Shown here piece after piece: positions 16,401 through 23,044 of a DNA stretch of 23,710 bases; positions within the stretch are counted from its first letter, which is position 1, and each line of letters begins with the position of its first letter. The notes below the pieces were generated by a model that was not told where the DNA came from, ran no database searches, and was given only the letters and a program-made list of their open reading frames with translations. Location of the stretch: assembly GCA_025451715.1 (NCBI GenBank), contig JANWJY010000041.1:1-23710 (forward strand), given 5' to 3'. Position numbers and translations under genes: made by a program. The DNA is from Fimbriimonadaceae bacterium. GTDB taxonomy: Bacteria; Armatimonadota; Fimbriimonadia; Fimbriimonadales; Fimbriimonadaceae.

Positions 16401-17268
16401 CGGCCATGGTCGCGACCTGTCTGGCCGCGTTGTACATGTATGTCGTGCGAAATCCGCGCGGGTCCTCGATCGTGTGGAGCATTGTGTTCGGACTGCCTGC
16501 CCCTGCGAACGAGTAGCCGTACTTGGTGGTGCAGCCCGTCGGCGCGATGATGGTCGTGAGCTGTCGCCCCGCGTCGTACTGGAACGTCCAGCGACGGTTT
16601 GCCCAGTCCTCGATGCTGCTCAGCAATGATGTAGGGCTACTAGCGACGTAAGTGAAGGTCACCTTGTCGCCGCCGGGGGCCGTGATGGTCTTGAGAAGAC
16701 CGGCCTCGCCGCTGGTGCCGTAGGTGTAGGTCTGCGCGACGCCCGTGGGCGTCACAACTCGAATGATTTCGTGCCTATTGCCAGCCGTCTGCTTTTCATA
16801 GATCACCTTCATCCCGTTCGTGTAGTGCTCGGTGAACTGGCCTGACGCGTAGCTGAGGGTCGTGCGGTAGCCGTCGTTGGCCGCAGAGTAGGTCGTGACG
16901 CCTCCTCCGCTGCCGACCTCGTTGTAGACGTACCGGCTCCGGTCGCCTTTGACGATCATCGCGGCGTTGCCCGGCGGGGGGTTCTCACTGCCGCCGCCGG
17001 GGCCGTCCTCTTCGACGTCATCGGCATAGGTGACGACGTACGTCTTCGGGCTCGCCGAGCGTCGCCACCCGTATTCCTCGTTGAAGTCGGAGGCAGAGCT
17101 GTAGAAGAACCCGATGTTGAGGTTGAAGGCCTTGGCCTTCAGCACGATCTCGGGGTCGACGGTCAGCTCGCCTGTCAGTGTGTCGGGGGTCGGTCGATAC
17201 GGGTGCGTCGCATCCGGATCGAGATCGATCCCAAAGTGAAAACCGGTGTCTTGATGGTTGTAGTTCAT
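13483..17268 (-). CDS. RHS/YD-repeat core protein
   Basis: Protein of 1261 aa from ATG 17268, which has AGAGGAA just upstream and lies 8 bp after the preceding stop; longer starts would overlap the previous gene. Residues 1-120 form an N-terminal domain (LNIGFFYSSASDFNEEYGWR) with no Sec signal peptide, PAAR or VgrG domain. From about 150 the protein is YD repeats, a very regular 21-residue unit (NPLGxRTTYxYDAxGxxxxV / DAxxxxxTxxYDxAGRxxxS). Such repeats build a hollow cocoon that encloses a C-terminal toxin in RHS and Tc toxins. The frame stops at LVWDGSEYLGEI and the rest of the core begins at an ATG one base after this stop codon, out of frame. So the shell is either made of two polypeptides or the gene is broken. 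Confidence 0.9.
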   Translation of the reverse strand: MNYNHQDTGFHFGIDLDPDATHPYRPTPDTLTGELTVDPEIVLKAKAFNLNIGFFYSSASDFNEEYGWRRSASPKTYVVTYADDVEEDGPGGGSENPPPGNAAMIVKGDRSRYVYNEVGSGGGVTTYSAANDGYRTTLSYASGQFTEHYTNGMKVIYEKQTAGNRHEIIRVVTPTGVAQTYTYGTSGEAGLLKTITAPGGDKVTFTYVASSPTSLLSSIEDWANRRWTFQYDAGRQLTTIIAPTGCTTKYGYSFAGAGSPNTMLHTIEDPRGFRTTYMYNAARQVATMAVGSGIWSYTYSHGETTAQNTVQSPTGALTTYNYELGGGNLTSTNLPEGYTITYTYDGNGFKASETRPLSISETWTNSSLGLLEAYRDAMGNRTTYQYDSSLNLTTIINALGENTTMAYTTRQMTGRTDVRGNRETFTYNGDGLMATRTDQRGLVTTFNYDADGNVASVVASDGGITTNTYDSLNRLETSTDALGRKTTYVYDAGDNVTEVINPAGEKTTYVYDSCLRTAVVNPLGKRWTTTYNRWAKPETEKDPLDKVTTYLYDTMGYLTTFTNALDKSWVTSYNSSKQKTADVDPLGNRTSYSYDAVGRLESVQDARLNYTTSVYFKDGRLEASINELGKRTTYAYDALGRPTATTNPLGKTWTTAYSSNGGVVEQQDPLTNCTTVTYNNVGGVETVKDALENVTTTLYESDSNRIEATVDALGNRTTSVWDSAGQLMASVDAKGNRTTNSYDSAGRLVTVMDAGTNVSTFAYDAAGQTTTVTNPLGKSWVTVYDNAGHVQASVTPLGFRTTYSYDAAGQAVTVIDAKLAITSTEYDDAGRTKASIDALGKRSTYAYDAVGNVVTVIDANLNISTTVYDAANRPEASVNPLAGRTTYTYDDAGQNTVIKDPLNGLITMAYDDTGQMTSIRNQVNKATTYTYDAIGRRATRKLPSGDVTTYTYDAIGRLATTLYADATRVTFGYDANGNTTTMQGSTGTSTFAFDSLNRMSGRTDPGSLVQTYTYDAASQRTKLVEPGGGVRTFTYNDDGNKSTFVDPDGDTTTFAYDAVGRRTTLQYRSGGNGYDVLWTYEAVGRPVSLIVTKTGSISPTQQFTYTYDNIGNRTVVLDKNGSRTTYTYDAKSRLTQDATTGLNTHTYDYSYNANDDRLTSSETGGVVTYSYNAFGQLTTSTDGSLVTTYSYDDDGNLTVTALQGSNAVTMSYDKENRLATHKSDATIVTYTYAGDGLKRSEITSGGTTTLVWDGSEYLGEI

Positions 17269-17276
17269 TTCCTCTG

Positions 17277-17519
17277 TCACTCGGTGAAGTACACGCAGGG
17301 CGGGACCGCGCACGGGCTGCCCGTGCAGGGCGATAGGTAGTGCGAGATCGAATAGGGCATGCTCGCCGAGGGCAACGGGTAGGTTTCTGCAAAGACGCAA
17401 ACGCCTCCGCCGTCGCCTCCGCCTCCTCCTTGGTCACCGCAGCCGCAGGGCGATTCGCCAGGTGCTATGGGGAGCTGTGCTCCCGTAAACGGTATCGGTA
17501 TCGGACATGGTGCTGTCAT
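17277..17519 (-). CDS. Small Cys/Gly/Pro-rich protein preceding RHS
   Basis: An 80-aa open frame ending 8 bp before the RHS start, with a weak AGAGAA site before its ATG. It has seven Cys (5, 25, 27, 41, 65, 70, 75), a Gly-rich centre (about 28-39) and many Pro, and no transmembrane helix. I do not recognise a family. The close spacing points to coupled translation with RHS. It might be a cap or chaperone-like partner, a metal-binding protein, or a peptide substrate for the neighbouring enzymes; none is supported by a motif. A non-functional lead frame is also possible. Confidence 0.5.
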   Translation of the reverse strand: MTAPCPIPIPFTGAQLPIAPGESPCGCGDQGGGGGDGGGVCVFAETYPLPSASMPYSISHYLSPCTGSPCAVPPCVYFTE

Positions 17520-17556
17520 TTTGTTGTTCTCTTATTGTTGATTCCCCTTGGTCGGT

Positions 17557-17582
17557 GGCGCGGACGGCGGACCGCCTGCGCC
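17557..17582. other. Nested hairpin between NifU-like gene and the RHS lead gene
   Basis: GGCGC (17557-17561) pairs with GCGCC (17578-17582), and inside it GGCGG pairs with CCGCC around a single base. It lies in the 86-bp gap after the NifU-like stop. There is no T-run on the minus strand, so it is more likely an mRNA-processing or stability element than a terminator; it could lower read-through into RHS. Confidence 0.4.
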
Positions 17583-17605
17583 GGCATACGTAAAAGTCTC
17601 TCCCC

Positions 17606-17965
17606 TTAATCCGTCTTGTCGATCGCGAGGCGCAGCGCCTCGACGGCCATGCCTGCCATCTCCTCCTTTCCCTCTGGCAGGCCGTTGAGCAGGATCAGCA
17701 CGTCGGTCGCCTCGATCATGTCGACGACGTCCGTGCCGCGCCCCTTGGCGATCTGGCACACGACGCTCGCGCTCGCGATCGACGCCGGGCACCCGTTGCA
17801 CTCGTACGAGGCGCGCCTGATCGAGTCGTCCATCACGACGAGGTAGATCTTGATGTAGCGCCCCTCGCCGGGGATGCCGACGCAGCCGATGCAGGTCGCG
17901 TCGTCGAGCGGGCCGGAGTTGCGCGGGTTCAGCACGTGATCCATGACTGTGTCGTTGAACGCCAT
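17606..17965 (-). CDS. NifU/IscU-like iron-sulfur scaffold protein, divergent cysteines
   Basis: Protein of 119 aa resembling the IscU/NifU N-terminal scaffold: NDTVMDHVLNPRNSGPLDDA at the N-terminus (family NPRNxGxL), a strand YIKIYLVVMDDSIRRASYEC, and NGCPASIASASVVCQIAKG like the family GCxAxxASxS. Classical scaffolds use three Cys: the CGD turn, the GC before the helix and a later Cys. Here the CGD position reads PGEGR, and no Cys occurs after residue 70. Instead there are C25, C28, C56, C59 and C70. So it may hold a different cluster or metal, or have lost the scaffold role. It starts 4 bp after the glycosyltransferase stop with GAGG at the junction, so the two are translationally coupled. 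Confidence 0.8.
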   Translation of the reverse strand: MAFNDTVMDHVLNPRNSGPLDDATCIGCVGIPGEGRYIKIYLVVMDDSIRRASYECNGCPASIASASVVCQIAKGRGTDVVDMIEATDVLILLNGLPEGKEEMAGMAVEALRLAIDKTD

Positions 17966-17969
17966 CGCC

Positions 17970-20900
17970 TCACCCTTGCGCCGCCAGCGCCTTTTCCAGC
18001 CCCTCGATCTGGTGCGTTGTCTCGGTGTGCCCGGGGTTGAGCAGCTGCGCGCGCCGCATCCATTGCAGCGCCTCGGCGTACCGCCCGCGCCGCACGTCCT
18101 GCACGCCGAGGTAGTAGGCGGACTCCGCGTCGCCCATCTCCTGCAGCGAGCGCCAGTGGCGCGACGCCTCCTGTTCGCGCCCTTGCCTGAGCAGCCAGCT
18201 CGAGTAGCTCTTTCTGGCTTGCGCGCTGCGCCCTGCGAGGGGCTCCATGGTCGCGAGGACGTTCTCGGGCCCGCCGACCTGCTCGGAGTACTTGATCGTC
18301 ATTTCGGCCCAGCTCCTGCCTTGCCCTTCCTGCGCCTTGACGTGTTCGAGCGCGAGCTGCGCGGACGCGAAGTCCCTGCGCTGGAGCGCCTGGTCGAACA
18401 GCTCGAACGCGCTGGGGAGGAAGTGCGGCGCCTGTTGCAGCGCCTTCTTGAACTCCTCCTTCGCTTCGTCGTACCGATCGAGCGCGATGAGCACGCCGCC
18501 GATGTTGTGGTGCGTCTTGAACCCTAGGATCCCGATGTCCATGCTCGAGAAGTAGCCGCTGGGGTCGGAGTCGAGAACCTTTCTATAGTGTTCGAGCGAC
18601 TCTTCGTGCATCTCCTGGTTCGAGAGGATGAGTCCGAGGTGGAAGTGCAGCTCCGGATCGTCGCCGACTTCTGAGAGCCCTTCGTTCAGCGTGTCGATCG
18701 CTTTTTTCGTCTCGCCCAGTTCGCGGTGCGACACTGCCTTGAGCGCGTACGCCTTTCGGACGTGAGACTCCTTTGGGTCAGAGACGATCAGGCACTTGTC
18801 GAACCACTTGACGGCCTGTTCGTGGCCGTCGGTGTAGTGTGCGGTCATCCCGAGGTTGAAGAGCACGAACGGGTGATCGGGCCTGTCCTGTAGGTCGAGC
18901 ATCAGCAACTTTTCGTCACGAACGCGCTTCTTCTTCTGCCCTTCGTCCGAGGTGTCATATCCGGAGTGCAGGACGTACGCGTTGCAGCGCGCGATCCTAC
19001 CTTCGTGCTGCCTCAGCGAGCAGAGGATCTGCTCGTGGATGCGCCCTTCGAACTGCAGGTCTGGCAAGTTGCGGAACAGCTTGACGTGGTCCACGCGCGT
19101 GCCTCCGCCCGGTCCGTCATCGACGAACTGCACGGGGACGACGAACGCGAGCACGTCTTCTTCAGCGTTGATCGCTGTATCGAGGATCGTCTCGCCGCAG
19201 TCGATCGGCAGCGTGTCGTCGGCATCGAGCCAGAATATCCACTTGCCCTTCGCACCGCGCAGCGATTCGTTGCGTGCGACCGCGAAAGAGTCGGGCCACT
19301 CCATGTGGCGCACCTCCGCGCCGCATGCTTCTGCGATCTCGACAGTCCGGTCCGTCGAACCGGTATCCACGACGATCGTTTCATTAAAGAACGGGCTGGC
19401 GCTCTTCAAACAGTCTTCGAGCACCCGCTCCTCGTTCTTCACGATCATGCACAGCGAGACGTCGGCTTCTTCGCGCTTTCTATAGATCTCTTTCATGCGC
19501 GCCTCGGGCTTTTTCGACAAGTCGAATTCGATCCGCTCCGCTGAAGTGCCCGCAAGGTGCGACGCGAACCCAGAGTCCAGGTCAGTCTTCCACTTGTCGA
19601 AATAGAGCCTTTGGTTTCTGAAGAGGAGGCTCTCGACTTCCGGTTCGACGATTCGTAGTGTCTGCGAACCTTCGTGGTGGACGTACGAGTTGGGTGCGAT
19701 CGCCAGGCGCCAGCCCGCGCGACGGAGCCTATAGCACAGGTCGTTGTCTTCGAACGTGCCGAGACCAAACCGCTCATCAAACACACCAACGTCGTCCAAT
19801 GCAGCGCGCCTAACAGCCAGACAAAACCCCACGAGCATATCAACCTCTATCGGGTCTCGGTCCAGCTGTGCGAAGTCCTCTGCAAACATGGACATGCGAG
19901 TAACGTCAGTGTAGGTCGGCTCGATGCGTTGAAGATGGCCACAGTTGTTAGTCAACGGTCCGCTGGCCGCGAGCGTCCCGCTTTTGATGAGCGGCTCGAT
20001 TAGCCGTATCACCCCCTCGCGCGGCACAACCGTGTCACTGTTGAGGAACACGACGATTTCACCTGTCGATTCAGCGATTCCTTGGTTGCATGCGCGGGCG
20101 AAGCCGAGGTTCTCTTCGTTCTTGATCGTCTTGACGAACGAGAACTCACGACACACGTCCAGGCAATCGTCTGGCGATGCGTTGTCGACGACGATGACTT
20201 CATGGAAGAGTTCCGCGAACTCGGATAGGGACTCTAGGCATGCGCGCAAGAGCTGGCTCGCTCCATGGACGGGGATCACGACCGAGAGGCTCGGCCACAG
20301 AGCAGGTTTCTCAAGGCACTTCCGCAAGTCGTGGGTCAGTTCTCCATACCGCTCCATCGCCGGAAACAGGCACTCGGGCACTGGGATGCGCATAGCCACG
20401 TGGTACGCGTCTGGATGGGTTGGGTGCAGGTTCTGCATCGTCCGGTCTCGGTCCCATGCGTGCCAGACGTCGCTCCACCAGCCTCGTACGACCTCGTCTC
20501 TGTGGCTCCAAGTCGTGATCTTGCGTTTGATTCGCGAATCAGGGCCGACATAGGAAAGATGGTGTACGATCCCGTGCTCCGCGCTAAGGAAGAGTGGACA
20601 CCCGCCGTCATGGTTTCGAAGGCTCGTTTGTCTCACCCTGTCCAGGTTGATCATCAGGCACGGACGGAAGCCCTCCCGCGGCCGGATAACGTACTCCGGA
20701 GACTTCCAGTACGTGTCCCACTGTACGTACACACGGTCTGCGATCTCATCGCTTGCGATCTTCCGGAGAGTGTCGAGCAGCTTGGACTCAATGACCTCGT
20801 CACCGTCCGGGATCATGGCGTAGTGATAGCCGCGCGCCTTGCATGCTTCGATCGCAGCCCGCCTGTGCTCGTCCTCGCTCGCCCACTCTCCGAGCACAAC

Positions 20901-21089
20901 CTCCGCGCCAGCCTCACGCGCAATTGACGCCGTTAGCTCCCAGTCTCCCGGTTCGCCGTGCCACGGGACCTTGCTCACAAATGCCAGCACCGGCGCGCTG
21001 CCGATCACCGAGCCGATCGCCTCAGATAGATAGATGTTGTCATCGTGAAGGTGATAGACCGCCACGATCCCTTTGTGTTTTGATTTCAT
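17970..21089 (-). CDS. Multi-domain GT2-family glycosyltransferase with C-terminal TPR
   Basis: Protein of 1039 aa; the ATG at 21089 is chosen because AAGGGA lies at the right distance. Three GT-A-like domains follow one another. Domain 1 (about 7-250) has MIPDGDEV (92-99). Domain 2 (267-510) is rhamnosyl-transferase-like with SVVIPVHG, VDNASPDD, LNSD (349-352) and FEDNDLCYRLRRAGW (446-460). Domain 3 (544-715) has SLCMIVKNEE, VDTGSTDRTVEIA and FWLDADD (619-625). Residues 740-1039 are TPR-like repeats (LFNLGMTAHYTDG, LHFHLGLILSNQ, AYYLGVQDVRRGRYAEAL). No membrane segment, so cytoplasmic. Such enzymes glycosylate lipid-linked glycans or proteins; the TPR part suggests a protein acceptor or partner. 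The gene follows the methyltransferase by 47 bp. Confidence 0.9.
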   Translation of the reverse strand: MKSKHKGIVAVYHLHDDNIYLSEAIGSVIGSAPVLAFVSKVPWHGEPGDWELTASIAREAGAEVVLGEWASEDEHRRAAIEACKARGYHYAMIPDGDEVIESKLLDTLRKIASDEIADRVYVQWDTYWKSPEYVIRPREGFRPCLMINLDRVRQTSLRNHDGGCPLFLSAEHGIVHHLSYVGPDSRIKRKITTWSHRDEVVRGWWSDVWHAWDRDRTMQNLHPTHPDAYHVAMRIPVPECLFPAMERYGELTHDLRKCLEKPALWPSLSVVIPVHGASQLLRACLESLSEFAELFHEVIVVDNASPDDCLDVCREFSFVKTIKNEENLGFARACNQGIAESTGEIVVFLNSDTVVPREGVIRLIEPLIKSGTLAASGPLTNNCGHLQRIEPTYTDVTRMSMFAEDFAQLDRDPIEVDMLVGFCLAVRRAALDDVGVFDERFGLGTFEDNDLCYRLRRAGWRLAIAPNSYVHHEGSQTLRIVEPEVESLLFRNQRLYFDKWKTDLDSGFASHLAGTSAERIEFDLSKKPEARMKEIYRKREEADVSLCMIVKNEERVLEDCLKSASPFFNETIVVDTGSTDRTVEIAEACGAEVRHMEWPDSFAVARNESLRGAKGKWIFWLDADDTLPIDCGETILDTAINAEEDVLAFVVPVQFVDDGPGGGTRVDHVKLFRNLPDLQFEGRIHEQILCSLRQHEGRIARCNAYVLHSGYDTSDEGQKKKRVRDEKLLMLDLQDRPDHPFVLFNLGMTAHYTDGHEQAVKWFDKCLIVSDPKESHVRKAYALKAVSHRELGETKKAIDTLNEGLSEVGDDPELHFHLGLILSNQEMHEESLEHYRKVLDSDPSGYFSSMDIGILGFKTHHNIGGVLIALDRYDEAKEEFKKALQQAPHFLPSAFELFDQALQRRDFASAQLALEHVKAQEGQGRSWAEMTIKYSEQVGGPENVLATMEPLAGRSAQARKSYSSWLLRQGREQEASRHWRSLQEMGDAESAYYLGVQDVRRGRYAEALQWMRRAQLLNPGHTETTHQIEGLEKALAAQG

Positions 21090-21136
21090 TGTTCCCTTCA
21101 TTACCTTTCGTGGCCCGTGCCGACGAACGGACAAAC

Positions 21137-21787
21137 TTAGCGCTTCTTTCCACCGCCGTAGCGCACTACGCCAAACCCCGAGTCATGCCAGTCGAGCGAC
21201 AGCTTTGGCTCCTTGATCCGGTCCCAGAACCGCTTCATCTCGACGTTGACGCCAATGTCGTCGTAGAAGACGTCGCCGACGTACCCGACTTCCACGAGCT
21301 GCTGATGGATCAGCCGTTCCATCAGTCCCGAGTGGTCGATGTCGACGAACAAGAGGTCGAACGACGTGTAATCCAGCTCGAGGGCGTCCGTGACCAGCTT
21401 GCATTTGTTAAAGCTAATCCGTTCCCGGAAGATCGCAAGATCGGCCACAGACCAGTCGGTAATGTCGCTCGTAACGACGTAGCCGCAGTATTTTGCGAGG
21501 CACACTGCGCTTGCTCCTGTGCATGTGCCGATCTCAAGGACGCGATCAGGCGTGAAGTGCCGGCAGTACGCAGCGAGCCCCTTGTAGTACTTCTCGTGCC
21601 AGAGCCATCGTTTGATCTGGTACGACCAGTTGTAGCGCTCGATCTCATCATCGAAGCTGATCCGCTCGATCTCGCTTTCAACCAGTTTCATGTCGGACTC
21701 AAGTCCGGCGATGCCTACATAAAATTCGTCGCTCCCTGCCACTAGTGCAAGTGCGCTTTTCGTTTGTTCCTGTTCATCTAGTTGCAT
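21137..21787 (-). CDS. Class I SAM-dependent methyltransferase
   Basis: Protein of 216 aa; ATG at 21787 is chosen because GGAG lies seven nt upstream (an upstream in-frame start would add 26 residues without a site). Motif I is VLEIGTCTG (83-91), the acidic residue after strand 2 is in VVTSDI (D108), FDLLFVDIDHSG (143-154) and VFYDDIGV (173-180) match the Methyltransf_24 type (FIDGDHs ... DDi). These enzymes act on sugar or small-molecule hydroxyls in glycan clusters. The neighbour on its 3' side is the large glycosyltransferase, so a methyl cap on a glycan is a reasonable inference. The ~200-bp gap before it (21788-21991) holds no evident gene and may contain a separate promoter. Confidence 0.85.
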   Translation of the reverse strand: MQLDEQEQTKSALALVAGSDEFYVGIAGLESDMKLVESEIERISFDDEIERYNWSYQIKRWLWHEKYYKGLAAYCRHFTPDRVLEIGTCTGASAVCLAKYCGYVVTSDITDWSVADLAIFRERISFNKCKLVTDALELDYTSFDLLFVDIDHSGLMERLIHQQLVEVGYVGDVFYDDIGVNVEMKRFWDRIKEPKLSLDWHDSGFGVVRYGGGKKR

Positions 21788-21991
21788 TCTCTTTCTCCAT
21801 TTGTGGCGAGGGCTCTTCGAGTCCTTCCCATCGTTGAACAATCTAATGTCCGTCTTCTCGACCAACTAATCAGATCCACGACTGCCCACCAAGACTGTCC
21901 TTCACTCTCGGCACGTTCCTATGCTTAGTAGCGCGAGCGCTCACAGTTGCAGCATCACAAGGCTGCGAGTCCTATCTCGAGCTCCGGCATC

Positions 21992-22216
21992 TCATTCCCT
22001 TTCCCCCTTAGTCGCCGCCGCATCGGTCAGGAGTGCGATGGCTTCGGTCAGTTTGTCGAGTCTCCTGCTAAAGCTTGAGAGCATCCACCACACGACCATG
22101 ACCGCAATTGCGCCGATGCCAATCCGGTCGGCGACAGCAAGTCCCGGTATGTCCTGCGCCGCCATGAGCGTCCCTGAAACGACGCTTACAACCGCTACAC
22201 TATTATCAATCTGCAT
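21992..22216 (-). CDS. Holin-like small membrane protein
   Basis: Protein of 74 aa from the third of three nearby ATGs (22216), which has AAGGAG nine nt upstream; the first ATG (22225) overlaps the site. The N-terminal part (AVVSVVSGTLMAAQDIPGLA) is moderately hydrophobic, a clear transmembrane helix follows (IGIGAIAVMVVWWMLSSF), and a charged, probably helical tail ends the protein (SRRLDKLTEAIALLTDAAAT). This size and layout, directly after a peptidoglycan peptidase gene (21 bp), fit phage holins, which make inner-membrane lesions that let endolysin reach the wall. Holins share little sequence, so the call rests on topology and context. Confidence 0.65.
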   Translation of the reverse strand: MQIDNSVAVVSVVSGTLMAAQDIPGLAVADRIGIGAIAVMVVWWMLSSFSRRLDKLTEAIALLTDAAATKGERE

Positions 22217-22237
22217 TGACATCATCTCCTTCTGCCT

Positions 22238-22699
22238 CTACATGTCCCCAATGTTCGCTTTCCCTCTCGCTTGCACGTGTGCAGGATCCCATCCAACCTT
22301 GCCATCCCACGCGCTAGGATCGAACGGAACGCTACGGTCCATCAAGAACGCCTCAAACTTGCGACGCATCTTCGATGGGAGCCCCCAGAGGCCGCCCCAG
22401 TCGCACCCTTGTGTCAGTGCAAGACGGCCGATCATGACCCACACGCGCGTCGGCGCATCCCACCCAGACTCCGCATCGACGATGTCGACAGCACGGGCTT
22501 TGCCGTCGGGACCACCGAGGTGTTTCGACCGCATCGTTCGCGAATGGCCGCGAGCGACCAGGGCACGTTGCTGGTCGATGGTCCGAAGGGCGTTGTGTAC
22601 GATAAGCGAATAGCCGAGCTCGCGTCCGTTCCTGAGGATCGCTTCGACCTTCGCTCGAAAATGACCGCAGTCGGTCACCTCATCAAGATGTGTTCCCAT
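22238..22699 (-). CDS. M15-family peptidoglycan peptidase (phage endolysin type)
   Basis: Protein of 153 aa with GAGGGA seven nt before its ATG. It has the zinc-peptidase signature of M15 (VanY / L-Ala-D-Glu endopeptidase): an R-x-QQRALVARGHSRTMRSKH segment with H60, the paired Asp in AVDIVD (D72) and the C-terminal WDPAHVQ with D138 and H141; the WGGLWGLP stretch matches the usual WGGDW. No signal peptide, as in endolysins that need a holin. It would cut the peptide stem of peptidoglycan in the periplasm. The holin-like gene follows 21 bp later. First gene of the island's minus-strand series, behind a promoter/operator and structured leader. Confidence 0.88.
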   Translation of the reverse strand: MGTHLDEVTDCGHFRAKVEAILRNGRELGYSLIVHNALRTIDQQRALVARGHSRTMRSKHLGGPDGKARAVDIVDAESGWDAPTRVWVMIGRLALTQGCDWGGLWGLPSKMRRKFEAFLMDRSVPFDPSAWDGKVGWDPAHVQARGKANIGDM

Positions 22700-22725
22700 T
22701 TTCAGTTCCCTCGTTTCTCTTTATG

Positions 22726-22743
22726 GCCAGGCGCTTGCCCGGC
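22726..22743 (-). other. Small hairpin in the leader of the peptidase gene
   Basis: GCCAGGC (22726-22732) and GCCCGGC (22737-22743) pair with a four-base loop. On the minus strand the odd pair is a G-U wobble, on the plus strand an A-C mismatch, so the fold favours the minus-strand transcript. It lies just before the ribosome site of the M15 gene. Confidence 0.35.
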
Positions 22744-22758
22744 TGAGGTCGTCGGTAC

Positions 22759-22810
22759 GGGGATCGCAGATCTCGCGACAGTCTGTCGTCGGTCGGTCAC
22801 TGCGATCCCC
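22759..22810 (-). ncRNA. Strongly structured leader element upstream of the lysis genes
   Basis: An 11-bp perfect inverted repeat, GGGGATCGCAG (22759-22769) with CTGCGATCCCC (22800-22810), encloses a second hairpin CGACAG-T-CTGTCG (22776-22788). It lies between the predicted promoter (22867-22896) and the M15 start (22699), in an otherwise empty GC-rich leader of about 160 nt. It may be a regulatory RNA structure, an attenuator without a U-run, or a DNA cruciform site such as an origin or recombination site. No known riboswitch is recognised. Confidence 0.45.
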
Positions 22811-22866
22811 ACCCGGAGGCTCCCGCCCCCCGCTTGTGGCCCTACGGCCTCCACCCTTCTGACGAC

Positions 22867-22900
22867 ATTATTTCAGACATAGTAAACAAATGTCTACTAT
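22867..22900 (-). promoter_or_regulatory. Promoter with overlapping dyad operator for the lysis/RHS gene series
   Basis: On the minus strand TAGACA (22896-22891, 5/6 to TTGACA), an 18-bp spacer and AATAAT (22872-22867, 5/6 to TATAAT) form a good promoter. The -35 lies within a dyad, ATAGTA (22879-22884) ... TACTAT (22895-22900), with an inner ACA-AA-TGT, so a bound repressor would block the polymerase. The ACA-N2-TGT core recalls BlaI/MecI-type operators (TACAnnTGTA), a similarity from memory. No repressor gene is in the island. Confidence 0.5.
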
Positions 22901-23044
22901 TTTTCGAGGATTTTTCCACACTCTGATTTGCCTTTAGGTTCAAACTGGGCTCGGGAGCCATAATCGGAATGCATGGCCCGGGGTCGAGTCTCGAAGGACT
23001 GTTGAGAGCCTTCGGCGGCGACTACCAGTGCGCTAGAGGAGGCG

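Noticed and set aside
13483..17268. Regularly spaced near-repeats that could look like a CRISPR or tandem-repeat array
   Set aside because: The period is 63 bp, in frame, and encodes degenerate YD repeats; there are no constant repeats with unique spacers and no cas genes.
22934..22960. tRNA 3'-end-like string (TTAGGTTCAAAC ... GGGAGCCA)
   Set aside because: The would-be T stem does not pair and no upstream cloverleaf is present; taken as coincidence.
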